From NCBI RefSeq assembly GCF_015352975.1, contig NZ_JACYIZ010000002.1:186001-250000 (forward strand): a stretch of DNA of 64,000 nucleotides, in the 5' to 3' direction. Shown piece by piece: positions 28,159 to 36,404 of the stretch. A program made the position numbers and the translations under genes. Source of the DNA: Aestuariimicrobium ganziense (lineage in GTDB: Bacteria > Actinomycetota > Actinomycetes > Propionibacteriales > Propionibacteriaceae). Below the pieces are notes generated by a model, which worked only from the letters and a program-made list of their open reading frames with translations, did not search any database and was not told where the DNA came from. Within the stretch, counting starts at the first letter, position 1. Every line of letters starts with the position of its first letter.

Positions 28159-29896
28159 GCTCCAACTCTTCGCGCGCGGCGGCCTGCGTCGACGGATGAA
28201 GCGTGGTGTCCTGAGAGGCACGGCTCACGAGCTGCATGAAAGTAGCTCTTCCGCTGGTCGCGAGTTCGACGACCGCACCTGGAGTCAGTCGTGATCCCCA
28301 GCAGTGGGCTTCGACTCCAGCTGACACTTCCTGCTCCAATGCGGGCGTCTTCCCTACCCAGAGCACTGCGCCACGGACCACTGCTTCGCCATCATCTAGG
28401 CGTTTGGCCGTGGCGAACAGAACGTCGAGCGCTGCCAGCTGCTCGTCCTCACCGCGCTCGCTGAGAGCTTCGGCGGCCACGTTCCGCGCGGCTTCACTCT
28501 CGCCAAGCAGATCGTTGATGAGCGCCAGCACCTCGTCGGACACCTGGGCGCCCATACTCACGTTGATCAGACTCGCAGCGAGGGTGAGATACGGGTCAAG
28601 ATTCTCGTTTCGCAGAGACGGAGGGGCTGTGGCCCACTCCTTCGTCGCTTCGTCGATGCCCTCTGGAAGGGTCGCGTCTTCACCTTCCTCACCGGAAGGG
28701 TTCGCCCATGCCTCCCACCGCGCCACGATGGACTTGCGCTCTTGAACCGGCGCTCCAGCCAGCGTATTGAAGGAAGTGCGGTGAAGTTCTTCCAGCAGCA
28801 ACATCTTGATCATCACAGCCGGCGGGATCGTGACGCCGCGAGCGCGCGCGATCGACTCCCGGACGCCAGACGCGTTGAGGAAACGCTTGATCTGGCGTGG
28901 GTTCGAGCGCCGATCCGCACTGAGCCCTTCGGCAAGCTGAATCGCAAGCGCGAGGTCGTCCTCGGCCGGTTTGACAGCGAGGTCATCGAAGTCATGCAGC
29001 AGCGGAGACTGGTGGGCATTGCGCCGCTCACGAACGTGCCCCGCGAGGGCGCGCAGGTCTGTCTGCCCCATGGAACGGCCAGCGATGAGTAGACCGATGT
29101 AGGCTTCCGCGTCGGCGGCGGACAGACGCGGTAGCGCGATCGGGAGCTGAACGATCTTCTCCAAGTACCGCTTCGCAAAGATATCTCCCCTGCGGGCGCC
29201 ATCGAGGCTGACTGAGATGGCGTCGCGGACCATGTCTTGATCGGCGGCCAGAACGAAGACCATCTTCTCGGTGGAGAGGAACAGCTTGATCGCCTCCAGC
29301 GTCGCGGTCACTGCGTCCGGCAAGCAGCGGTCAAGGTCATCGACAAGGACAACCACGCGCTCAACCCTCGGAATCAGCGCGAGCAGCTCCTTGTAGGCGT
29401 CATTGAAGCTCGCCATCGAGTCCGGTCCGCCCGGGTCTTTGGGCTGGAAGATGTCCGCGATCTGCGCCGGATCAACCTGGAAGGTCAGTGCTCCTTTGGC
29501 GATGGCGACTGCGGCGCGGCTCCAGCTGATGCGCCCCAGCAGTTCCTTGGCCTTCGCTGCGACCTTTTCCCTGGTCGTCGAGTCAGGTATCTGGCTCTCG
29601 ATGCCGTGCAGAATCTCGGAGATCAGCGTTCCCTTGACGTCCCCCTGGTCGTCGTAGGCCCACGGGTTTGTTGAGACAACGAAGCACGTGTCGTCGTCCT
29701 CGAACTCGGTCTCGATAAGCTTCAGGATCGTAGACTTTCCGCCACCCCAAGGGCTCTGCACGGAGAGGGTCAGCGGGTGGATGTCGCGTTCGCGGACAGC
29801 AGCGATGATCGGCTCGACCACAGCGTCGAAGCCAAGCAGGTCCAAGGTGCTGGGGTTGTCGTCCCAGAGCCGGATCTGTGGAGGTGCCGCCGCCAT
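28142..29896 (-). CDS. qatA: QatA, KAP-type P-loop NTPase of the Qat system
   Basis: A 584-residue cytoplasmic ATPase. Walker A is SPWGGGKST (48-56) and Walker B VVVLVDDLDR (181-190), both in the KAP NTPase pattern, followed by FVLAADQDMVRDAI (sensor region) and NPRQIKRFLNA. QatA is the ATPase component of the Qat anti-phage system. It is the first gene of the minus-strand operon qatA-qatB-qatC-qatD. No transmembrane helices are evident, unlike many KAP proteins. The protein is complete and in frame. Confidence 0.9.
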   Translation of the reverse strand: MAAAPPQIRLWDDNPSTLDLLGFDAVVEPIIAAVRERDIHPLTLSVQSPWGGGKSTILKLIETEFEDDDTCFVVSTNPWAYDDQGDVKGTLISEILHGIESQIPDSTTREKVAAKAKELLGRISWSRAAVAIAKGALTFQVDPAQIADIFQPKDPGGPDSMASFNDAYKELLALIPRVERVVVLVDDLDRCLPDAVTATLEAIKLFLSTEKMVFVLAADQDMVRDAISVSLDGARRGDIFAKRYLEKIVQLPIALPRLSAADAEAYIGLLIAGRSMGQTDLRALAGHVRERRNAHQSPLLHDFDDLAVKPAEDDLALAIQLAEGLSADRRSNPRQIKRFLNASGVRESIARARGVTIPPAVMIKMLLLEELHRTSFNTLAGAPVQERKSIVARWEAWANPSGEEGEDATLPEGIDEATKEWATAPPSLRNENLDPYLTLAASLINVSMGAQVSDEVLALINDLLGESEAARNVAAEALSERGEDEQLAALDVLFATAKRLDDGEAVVRGAVLWVGKTPALEQEVSAGVEAHCWGSRLTPGAVVELATSGRATFMQLVSRASQDTTLHPSTQAAAREELEHVGGN

Positions 29897-30198
29897 TGCC
29901 TGCCTCGCTCTCCGGCGATGGCTCGGCTGCGCGAACTCGCCTAATGTCAGAGATCCATGTCATCCATCAGTATCTCGAAGAGAACGCCTGTAACACTGGA
30001 GGACACGGCCACGCACCGCTGGAGCACTGCCGTGAGGCTAGAACCAACAGGTCTTCCGTCGGTCGGGCGACCGGAGTGTTATCGGGCGCAGGCGGCCTCT
30101 ACCTGCGTGACCCACCGCCGGACGTGGTGGGACGACCAGTTGGCTTCGGCCGGAGCGGTCCTTCGTGATTCCTTGTCGCCGGAGACAAGGAGAGGACT
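29897..30198. other. Intergenic region upstream of the Qat operon
   Basis: About 300 bp between divergent qatA and the small gene at 30199. It must hold the Qat promoter, but no convincing -35/-10 pair or repeat stood out. No gene-like frame was found. Confidence 0.5.
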
Positions 30199-30547
30199 GT
30201 GCTCATGTTCCGCCTGATCTGGATCGGCAGCGTCTACACCCGCTACTTCCTGCGCCGGTACATGCCCACCAATGTGCTGCTGGACGGGATCCGCACGCGG
30301 CGCGGGCTGAAGTGGGGTGTACCGGCGATGCTGCTGGCCATCCCCTACCTGTACGTCGCGCACCTACTCATGGTGTTCATTAGTGACGGAGCGCCTGGCT
30401 GGCTGCATGTGCTGGTGGTGCTGTGCATCTGGAACGCAATGAAGTTCGCGTTCATGGGCCCGGTCAGCGCGTCCTGCTGCTGAGGGCTCGCGCTTCCGAG
30501 TGGCAGGAGCGTCGGATGCTGCGCCGCTCAGCCACCGTCGTGGCCTG
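30199..30547 (+). pseudogene. Small membrane protein of actinobacterial mobile elements, probable frameshift
   Basis: The GTG at 30199 follows AAGGAG at good spacing. The protein (MFRLIWIGSVYTRYFLRRYM ... GVPAMLLAIPYLYVAHLL ... VVLCIWNAMKFAFMGPVS) has two or three hydrophobic helices and matches a short family often mislabelled sulfate permease. In frame it ends at 30483 as SASCC. One added base near 30467 would instead continue RVLLLRARASEWQERR and end at 30547, the length and basic tail expected for the family. So a one-base loss in a C pair is likely. The function is unknown; its neighbours are conjugative-element genes. Confidence 0.6.
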
Positions 30548-30618
30548 ACTCTGCGGCCAGTAGAAAGGGCGTGACAGGCGCACCTTCTCGGCATGATCGA
30601 CCGAGAAGGAGCACCTCC

Positions 30619-31302
30619 ATGTCTGCCATTACAGACCTCTCTCCGGATGAGCGCCGCGCTCGGGTGATGCTGTCGCTGCTGACCGAGCCTGACGATCCCC
30701 TCACGGGTCGGCTGGTCCGGAAGACCGGTGCAGTCGAGACATTGAGGCGCCTCGACGGTGACGGCCAGGTGCCCGGGCTGAACCGTGTCGATTCGCAGGT
30801 GTGGCGTGACCGGCTGTCTCCGCGGACGCGGCTTGACGGTGTCGCTGGGCGCCTGAACAGTATCGAACGCAGCCGGATCACCGTGTTGATCCCCGGTGAC
30901 GAGCACTGGCCTGGCGCGCTGGGTGATCTCGGTGACCGCGCCCCGTACGTGCTGTTCGCGCGCGGGGCGACATCATTCCTGACACGGCCGATGAGCGACC
31001 TGGTGACCGTCACCGGTGCTCGCGCCTCAACGGCCTATGGGGAGCACATTGCCGCAATACTTGCTGGCGGACTGGCGGCGAACGAACGAGTGACGGTCGC
31101 TGGTGGTGCGTACGGGATCGAAGGTGCCGTCCACCGTGCGACGCTCGCGGCGGGTGGCGACACCATCGCAGTCCTGGCAGGAGGCGTTGATCGCCCGTAT
31201 CCGAATGGACATCGGGAGTTGCTACCGACGCCCTGTACTCGGGCAGCCGATGCGCGCCAGCGTCTCGGGTGGGGCCACCACAAGCGGCACGGGATCCCGT
31301 GA
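30619..31302 (+). pseudogene. DprA-like DNA-processing protein, C-terminus replaced
   Basis: The ATG at 30619 has AAGGAG upstream. The protein has the Rossmann-like DprA/Smf core: ERSRITVLIPGDEHWPGAL, PYVLFARG, VTVTGARASTAYGEH, VAGGAYGIEGAVHR and IAVLAGGVDRPYPNGHREL. DprA proteins bind single-stranded DNA and load RecA; copies like this are common on actinobacterial plasmids and integrative elements. After YPNGHRELL, at about 31225, the sequence departs from the family and ends in unrelated residues at 31302. The last ~70-100 residues are thus lost at a deletion junction leading into the peptidase remnant. Activity is doubtful. Confidence 0.7.
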
Positions 31303-31322
31303 GATGTCCTCACGAATCCAGC

Positions 31323-32469
31323 CCAGGATGGGAACGCCTGGACAAGGGCGAGGCCGCACAAGCCGTCGAAGTCAGTGCCCACCCCGACCGGTACCGCACC
31401 TACGAACCCGTCGCCGAGACCATCCTCGCGACTCTCACCGGCACCACCACCTCGACGGCCGACACAGCCACGACCGGAGCGCCGGCCGACACCACCGTGG
31501 CTCCCGTGGTGCGGCCGGGCGCGGTGGAGTCGTCCCGGGTGGTGTTCCCGGTCCCGGAAGGCACGTGGGTGCTCACCAGCGAGTACGGGCCCAGGGTGCA
31601 TCCGATCAGCGGGGAGAGGTCGTTTCACACCGGCACCGACTTCGCCGCCCCCGATGGCACGCCGATCCTGGCCGCGGCCGACGGCACCGTCACCGTCGCC
31701 GAACTCTCCGGCGGCTACGGCGGCCTGATCGTGATCGAGCACCAGATCGGCGGGCAGACGGTGGCGACTGCGTACGGGCACATGTGGCAGACCGGCATCC
31801 ACGTCACCGCCGGAGACCAGGTCAGCGCCGGGCAACACATCGGCGACATCGGCTCGGCCGGCAACAGCACCGGCCCGCACCTGCACATCGAGGTCCGCAC
31901 CGGCGGCACCCACGGAGACCACACCGACCCCGCCGCCTGGCTCAACGAACACCACGCCGCCGACCTGCCCGAACCCGACACCGGCGCCCCCACCGGCTGC
32001 GACCCCAACACCGGCACCCCCGGGGCTGAGCCGGCCCCGATCGACGGCGACCCGGACGCGCTCGTCGATGACCCCACCTCCGGTGGGCAGATCACCGCCC
32101 GGATGCTTCACCTTCACACCCAGGCCACCGCGGCGTTCCCCGACACCTCGTGGGCGTGCTACTCACCCCGCCCCGGCACCCGCTCCGAGCACCCCCCTCG
32201 GCCGGGCCTGCGACCTCACCTTCGGCAACGCCATCGGCCACCACCCGAGCCCCGCCCAGCTCGAAGCCGGATGGGCAATGACGAACTGGATGAAAACCCA
32301 CGCCGAGGTGCTCGGGGTGGACTACCTCATCTGGCAAGGCCGCATCTGGTCAGCCGCCCGCAACGCCGAGGGGTGGCGGCCCTACAACGGCGGCGGCATG
32401 CACGACCCCGGCGACATCACCGGCGGACACTACGACCACCTCCACGTCACCGTCCGGACCGGGAGCTGA
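31323..32469 (+). pseudogene. M23 peptidoglycan hydrolase of a conjugative element, 5'-truncated and frameshifted
   Basis: It begins in the middle of a protein at PGWERLDKGEAAQAV (end of the lytic-transglycosylase-like part usual in these proteins). An M23 domain follows: SEYGPRVHPISGERSFHTGT with the metal His/Asp, and GPHLHIEVR with the second His motif. A one-base excess in the C run near 32192 shifts frame; the rest reads LGRACDLTFGNAIGHHPSP ... LIWQGRIWS ... GGHYDHLHVTV, the ARB_07466-like C-terminal domain. The signal peptide and N-terminal lytic domain are absent. Such enzymes open the wall for conjugation. It ends 6 bp before a DUF6112 gene. Confidence 0.75.
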
Positions 32470-32475
32470 GCGGTC

Positions 32476-32742
32476 ATGGATGTCTTCCCCGACTTCGACG
32501 GGCTCGGCGACATCGCCGCCCTGCGCATGGTCATCGGCGCACTGCTGACCTTCGTGCTCATCACCGCCGTGCTGATGCTGATCGTCTCCGCTCTCATGTG
32601 GGCCATCGCCGCCGCGAACGGCAACCACAGCGCCGCCGCGAAAGGCCGCACCGGTGCCCTGGTCGCCCTGGGCGCGGCAGCGCTGGCCGGGGCCGGCGTG
32701 GCATGGATGAACTGGCTCATCGACCTCGGCCAACAACTCTGA
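32476..32742 (+). CDS. DUF6112 conjugation-associated membrane protein (copy 1)
   Basis: 88 residues with two transmembrane helices (about 17-40 and 60-80) and the signature LRMVIGALLTFVLITAVL then GRTGALVALGAAALAGAG. The fold resembles VirB2/TrbC pilin-like proteins. DUF6112 genes occur in actinobacterial integrative conjugative elements beside TrbL and M23 peptidase genes, as here. It appears intact. It is followed after a foreign-looking minus-strand block by a second paralogue at 36909. Confidence 0.8.
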   Translation: MDVFPDFDGLGDIAALRMVIGALLTFVLITAVLMLIVSALMWAIAAANGNHSAAAKGRTGALVALGAAALAGAGVAWMNWLIDLGQQL

Positions 32743-33045
32743 TCACGATAGGGAGACTGCCGGCAGCATCCCAGGACCGATTCTCACCGTGATCGGGGAG
32801 GTTCTGGGTCCAGCGGTCGCTCGGGGAACGCGCTGAGTGGTCAGCCGTCGTCCAAGGTCGGGTCTGTGCCACAGTGAGAGCGAGGGCGCGGGCGTGCAGG
32901 CCGGAGGCGAGGGCGACATGCCATCGACCGAGGTTGTGTCTGTTCGCGTCGATGTCCAGTGCCGGCGCCATGTCGCGATTGTGCGCGACCCGATGAGCGA
33001 TCGTTGACTTGCTGGACCCGGACGCGCCGTTGATGAGTACGAGAA
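32743..33045 (-). pseudogene. AAA/kinase-type P-loop protein remnant
   Basis: In the same frame as, and directly after, the HTH gene stop, the minus strand reads AILVLINGASGSSKSTIAHR. This is a P-loop with Ser in place of the second Gly, GASGSSKS, where small nucleotide kinases have GxxGxGKS. DIDANRHNLGRW and ASGLHARALALTVAQT follow before the homology fades. No start codon is in frame. Removing one C near 33044 would give a GTG start overlapping the HTH stop. The gene is therefore start-broken, frameshifted and truncated, a former partner of the HTH protein. Confidence 0.6.
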
Positions 33046-33049
33046 TGGC

Positions 33050-33472
33050 TCACGGAATCTCTCCAACGCCGTGCTCCGACGACACTCGGGCGTAGCGTTT
33101 CTGCGCGGCCTGTGCCGATCCAAGTCCGAGGGCGAAGCCGATGCGGGCCCAACTGAGGCCGAGTCGGCGGGCGAGTTCGATAAGTGCGGCCTCGGTGGCG
33201 TCGAGCTCGGCGTCTGCGTGTGCAGACAGAGTCAGTGCGGCGATCACATCCTCCACGTCAACCGGATCCTCACCGTCGACGAGCTCTTGTGCTCCCCCGC
33301 CAAGCAGGGCAGTCAGGCGCACCGCTTCGCTGGGGCCGATCGCGTCCGGGTGCCAGGCACGAACGCGCTGGGCAGGGGTGCTGGCATGCCGGTCTGAGAG
33401 TCGTTGAAGGCTGGCGAACGCCCTTTGCTTGCGGAGGACTTCTGGGTCGGTAGTGCTGCCGTTCTCGTCCAT
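33050..33472 (-). CDS. Helix-turn-helix DNA-binding protein
   Basis: A 140-residue soluble protein. The C-terminal part, ARRLGLSWARIGFALGLGSA QAAQKRY (about residues 105-130), is a helix-turn-helix of the type found in small actinobacterial regulators paired with a P-loop kinase or ATPase gene. The first half is helical and acidic with no known domain. The ATG at 33472 stands right at the expected transcription start of a strong promoter (33479-33508) overlapped by a palindrome, so autoregulation is likely. Its exact target is unknown. Confidence 0.7.
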   Translation of the reverse strand: MDENGSTTDPEVLRKQRAFASLQRLSDRHASTPAQRVRAWHPDAIGPSEAVRLTALLGGGAQELVDGEDPVDVEDVIAALTLSAHADAELDATEAALIELARRLGLSWARIGFALGLGSAQAAQKRYARVSSEHGVGEIP

Positions 33473-33478
33473 GAACTC

Positions 33479-33519
33479 AGAATGCCTCCGTCAACCATGA
33501 GATGTCAACCATAGGTTGA
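33479..33519 (-). promoter_or_regulatory. Promoter with palindromic operator for the HTH gene
   Basis: On the minus strand, TTGACA (33508-33503), an 18-bp spacer and CATTCT (33484-33479) form a good sigma-70-type promoter ending six bases before the ATG. The perfect palindrome TCAACC-TAT-GGTTGA (33519-33505) overlaps the -35 box, and a second half-site ATGGTTGAC lies in the spacer. The gene product is the obvious candidate binder. The transcript would be leaderless or nearly so. Confidence 0.7.
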
Positions 33520-33535
33520 GAACGAGGGGCCGCTG

Positions 33536-34687
33536 TCACGCTGCACGGGTTCGTCGTCGGGAGAGGAGGGTGAGGATGATCAGGGTTGCCGCGGCGGCTG
33601 CGGTGGTGATGAGGATGATGTGGTGGACCGGCAGGAGGGGCAGGATGAGCATGCTGGCGGAGGTGCCGACCAGGCCGGAGACCCCGATAAGGACTTCCCC
33701 GAGTCCCGCGGCGTCGAGACGACCGAGGGAGGCGTGGGCGAGGATCACGCCGGTGGACATGACGGCGGCATTCCAGGCCAGGCCGATCAGGACGAGTGCG
33801 GCCACGGTCGTGGCGGTGCCGTGGCCGGCGAGCATGGTGCCCGCCGCCAGGGCGCTGCACAGGGCGGCCAGGCCGTAGCCGGTCCTGGTGCCGCACGTGG
33901 CCAGGAGTCTCGCTGTCAGTGGGGAGGGTGCGAACATCGCGAGAACGTGGGCGGAGATGACGATGCCCATCGGGCCGGGGCCGAGGTCACGCTCGAGGTG
34001 GATGGCGCCGACGGTCATCACGGCCACCATGGCGGCGTTCGCGACCGCGAGGACGGCCAGCGCGGACCTGGTTCCACCGGCGCGGCCTGACCTGGGGCGG
34101 CCGGGTGCGGGTGCTGCTCGGGCCTTGCCGGTGAAGGACAGCACCACGCTGGCGCACAGGTAGAGGACCGCGGTGACCAGCAGGATCCCGGCCACGGCTG
34201 AACGTGCCCCGGCCAGTACGGCACTGGGTCCGATGAGCAGTGGGCTGAGGACGGCACCGATCGAGGTCGCGAACAGGACATGCCCAATCGCCCGCTCCGA
34301 CGCCGTCCCTTCCTGGCGGGCTGCGACATACCTGCTGAAGAAGATGGCCGTGTTCCCCGCGCCCAGGAGTAGACAGCTGAGGGTCAGCGCTGGCAGGGAT
34401 CCCCAACCGGCGCTGAGGTAGGCCAGGGCTGCCCCTGCCGCTCCGATCAGGTAGCCGGCGCGCAGCCCGGCGACCCCGCCCGGTGCCAGGACGGCGGGGA
34501 CGGCCACCGCGGCGCCAGCGACCACTGCGGCTGGCGGGATCGGCGCGAGGTGGGCGGGGAAGGTGAGCGAGCTCAGCACGGCGATGGCCGTCCCGCCGCT
34601 GGCCAGGCCGAGGCTGCCCACCAGGCTTGCGAGGACGACCCTGACCCGCGGGGAGGGCGTCAGGCTGGCGGGTCTTGGACTAGTCAA
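33536..34687 (-). CDS. MFS transporter
   Basis: A 383-residue integral membrane protein with about twelve hydrophobic helices and a basic central loop (GKARAAPAPGRPRSGR). The pattern, including GNTAIFFSRYVAARQEG in the third and fourth helices, fits major facilitator drug-efflux permeases. The substrate is unknown. It starts with TTG at 34687, overlapping the stop of the FMN reductase by 8 bp, so translation is coupled. It is the last gene of the TetR-led cassette, which suggests inducible efflux combined with reductive detoxification. Confidence 0.85.
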   Translation of the reverse strand: MTSPRPASLTPSPRVRVVLASLVGSLGLASGGTAIAVLSSLTFPAHLAPIPPAAVVAGAAVAVPAVLAPGGVAGLRAGYLIGAAGAALAYLSAGWGSLPALTLSCLLLGAGNTAIFFSRYVAARQEGTASERAIGHVLFATSIGAVLSPLLIGPSAVLAGARSAVAGILLVTAVLYLCASVVLSFTGKARAAPAPGRPRSGRAGGTRSALAVLAVANAAMVAVMTVGAIHLERDLGPGPMGIVISAHVLAMFAPSPLTARLLATCGTRTGYGLAALCSALAAGTMLAGHGTATTVAALVLIGLAWNAAVMSTGVILAHASLGRLDAAGLGEVLIGVSGLVGTSASMLILPLLPVHHIILITTAAAAATLIILTLLSRRRTRAA

Positions 34688-35240
34688 TGTCGCCGGAGCG
34701 GATCGCGCTCATGGCACGCGACCAGGTGCCGAGCCGATCGAGCATGGGGGCCAGCGCGGCCTGGGCGAACGGTGTGGGGCGCAGATCGGTGAACTCGTGG
34801 AAGTCGTGGAAGATCGAGAGCAGGGTGCTCTCGCGCACGTGGGCGATGTGGTACTCGGACAGGATCCCGCGCAGGTGCTCGGCGGCGCGGGCACCCATCG
34901 CTGAGCCGTAGGAGACGATCGCTGCGGCTTTGGTGTGCAGCTCTGGCTGCAGGTGGTCCAGGGCGTTCTTCAGCACTCCCGGGACGGAGTGGTTGTACTC
35001 GGCCAGGACGAAGACGTACCCATCGAACCGGGCCATCGCCTGGGCGAACTCGTGCCCCTGCGCGCTGGGCGGGGGCTCGCCGGGTCGGCCGGCCCAGACC
35101 GGCAGGTCGTAGGCGGCGATGTCGATGATCTCGAACTGCTCCCGGGCACGGGTCACGCCCTCCTGCAGGACCCAGTCCGCGACCTGGGCGCCGACTCGGT
35201 CTGGGCGCACCGTGCTGGTGACGATGGCGATCGAGGCCAT
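34680..35240 (-). CDS. NADPH-dependent FMN reductase family protein
   Basis: A 186-residue flavodoxin-fold protein. It has the FMN-binding opening IAIVTSTVRPDRVG, and YVFVLAEYNHSVPGVLKNALDHL, the signature of the FMN_red family, whose YNHSVPGxLKN loop contacts flavin. Such proteins reduce quinones, azo dyes or flavins with NADPH. It sits within an overlapping operon between a RibD-like reductase and an MFS transporter. The start at 35240 lies inside the 3' end of the preceding gene. It is complete. Confidence 0.9.
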   Translation of the reverse strand: MASIAIVTSTVRPDRVGAQVADWVLQEGVTRAREQFEIIDIAAYDLPVWAGRPGEPPPSAQGHEFAQAMARFDGYVFVLAEYNHSVPGVLKNALDHLQPELHTKAAAIVSYGSAMGARAAEHLRGILSEYHIAHVRESTLLSIFHDFHEFTDLRPTPFAQAALAPMLDRLGTWSRAMSAIRSGDID

Positions 35241-35830
35241 CGGGCGGCCTCTTCCTCGACGGTGGCCGCGCCCGGTCGAGAGACTCGGTAGGTCGTGTGG
35301 ACCATGCCGCTGTCGCTGACATGGTTGGCTCGCAGTTCCAGGAGCACGTCGGCGGGTAGGGCCCCGAACAACGGCAGTCCTTCACCGATCAGCACCGGGG
35401 CCACCCCGACGGTGAGCTCATCGACCAGACCGGCCGCGAGGAACGCCTGGACCACCTGGCCACCGTCGACGTAGACCTGCTCCGCGCCCGCACCGTCCAG
35501 GGCCGCGACTGCTTCCTCCAGGGTGCGGACCACCTGCACCCGCTCGTCGTCGCCGGCCAACGTCGTGGACAGCACGAGGACCTGCTTGTCCGGGTAGGGC
35601 CAGCCGTCGAAGGTCAGCACCTTCTCGTACGTGCCGCGCCCCATCACCAGGTGGTCGACATCGGGGTAGAAGGTGTCCCACTCCAGCGCCGGCACCGTGC
35701 TGGGCACTGCGACGTGGTCCCTGCCACCAGGCGGATCGGTCAACCAGTCCAGGGAGCCGTCCCGGCGGGCGATGTACCCGTCCAGGCTCACCCCGATGAA
35801 CACCCGGCCATGCCAGGTACGTGCTGTCAT
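35153..35830 (-). CDS. Dihydrofolate reductase / RibD C-terminal-like reductase
   Basis: A 225-residue protein. It opens RVFIGVSLDGYIARRDGSLD, the signature of the RibD_C/DHFR-like family, followed by HLVMGRGTYEKVLTF and QVYVDGGQVVQAFLAAGLVD. Members reduce small heterocycles with NAD(P)H. Homology ends near residue 195; the last ~30 residues are Arg/Ser-rich and overlap the start of the FMN reductase gene by 88 bp, so the natural stop may have been lost. The ATG at 35830 overlaps the tetR stop by 4 bp. Confidence 0.85.
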   Translation of the reverse strand: MTARTWHGRVFIGVSLDGYIARRDGSLDWLTDPPGGRDHVAVPSTVPALEWDTFYPDVDHLVMGRGTYEKVLTFDGWPYPDKQVLVLSTTLAGDDERVQVVRTLEEAVAALDGAGAEQVYVDGGQVVQAFLAAGLVDELTVGVAPVLIGEGLPLFGALPADVLLELRANHVSDSGMVHTTYRVSRPGAATVEEEAARWPRSPSSPARCAQTESAPRSRTGSCRRA

Positions 35831-36369
35831 GTCCAAACCTCCAAGAACGTCGTCAGAATCTGTTGCGGGTCGGTGTGGTCCTCATCACCGGTGCCGGCCC
35901 GCAACCCGGCCCCGGTCAGGCAGTCCAGAAGCAGCGCCGCACCCACCATGGGGTCGGGAAGACCGGGCAGGTCCAGCTCGCCCAGCAGCTCGGCGACGTA
36001 CTCCCTCTCCCGCGCCCACCCCTTCACCAGCAGCCCGGTCAGGACCGGGTCGGCCAGATCAGCCACCAGGTCAGTCAATCGGCCAATCAGCGGCCGCCCA
36101 CCGGCACCCTTGGCCGTGACCCACCCGGTCAGCTCGACCAACGGGTCACCGCCGGCGGGGCCGGTCGGGATCTGCTCGATCCACCGGGTGCTCAACGCGA
36201 CCAACATCCCCTGCCGGGACCCGAACCGCTTGAGCAAGCCCGCCGGGGTGAGCCCGACCTGCCGACCAGCCTCGGCCAACGTCCACGGCGAGACCCCGTC
36301 CCGGCTGGCCAAGAACGCGCCAAGACGGTCCAGGATGACCTCGTCGGTCAGGGTACGGGGGCGAGACAC
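35827..36369 (-). CDS. TetR/AcrR-family repressor
   Basis: A 180-residue regulator. The N-terminal helix-turn-helix is around residues 26-47 (WTLAEAGRQVGLTPAGLLKRF), then a ligand-binding helical domain. The GTG at 36369 opens SRPRTLTDEVILDRL. It leads the overlapping operon tetR / RibD-like / FMN reductase / MFS. A palindromic operator at 36373-36396 lies within its own promoter, so it probably represses the whole cassette until a toxic ligand binds. Confidence 0.9.
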   Translation of the reverse strand: MSRPRTLTDEVILDRLGAFLASRDGVSPWTLAEAGRQVGLTPAGLLKRFGSRQGMLVALSTRWIEQIPTGPAGGDPLVELTGWVTAKGAGGRPLIGRLTDLVADLADPVLTGLLVKGWAREREYVAELLGELDLPGLPDPMVGAALLLDCLTGAGLRAGTGDEDHTDPQQILTTFLEVWT

Positions 36370-36372
36370 CCG

Positions 36373-36404
36373 GTTAGTAAATCCCCCTTCACTAACTCTG
36401 TCAA
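36373..36404 (-). promoter_or_regulatory. TetR-cassette promoter with inverted-repeat operator
   Basis: Minus strand: TTGACA (36404-36399), exactly 17 bp, then TTTACT (36381-36376), followed six bases later by the tetR GTG. The inverted repeat GTTAGT-N12-ACTAAC (36373-36396) covers the -10 box and spacer and is the evident TetR operator. The layout predicts a leaderless, self-repressed transcript. Confidence 0.82.
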
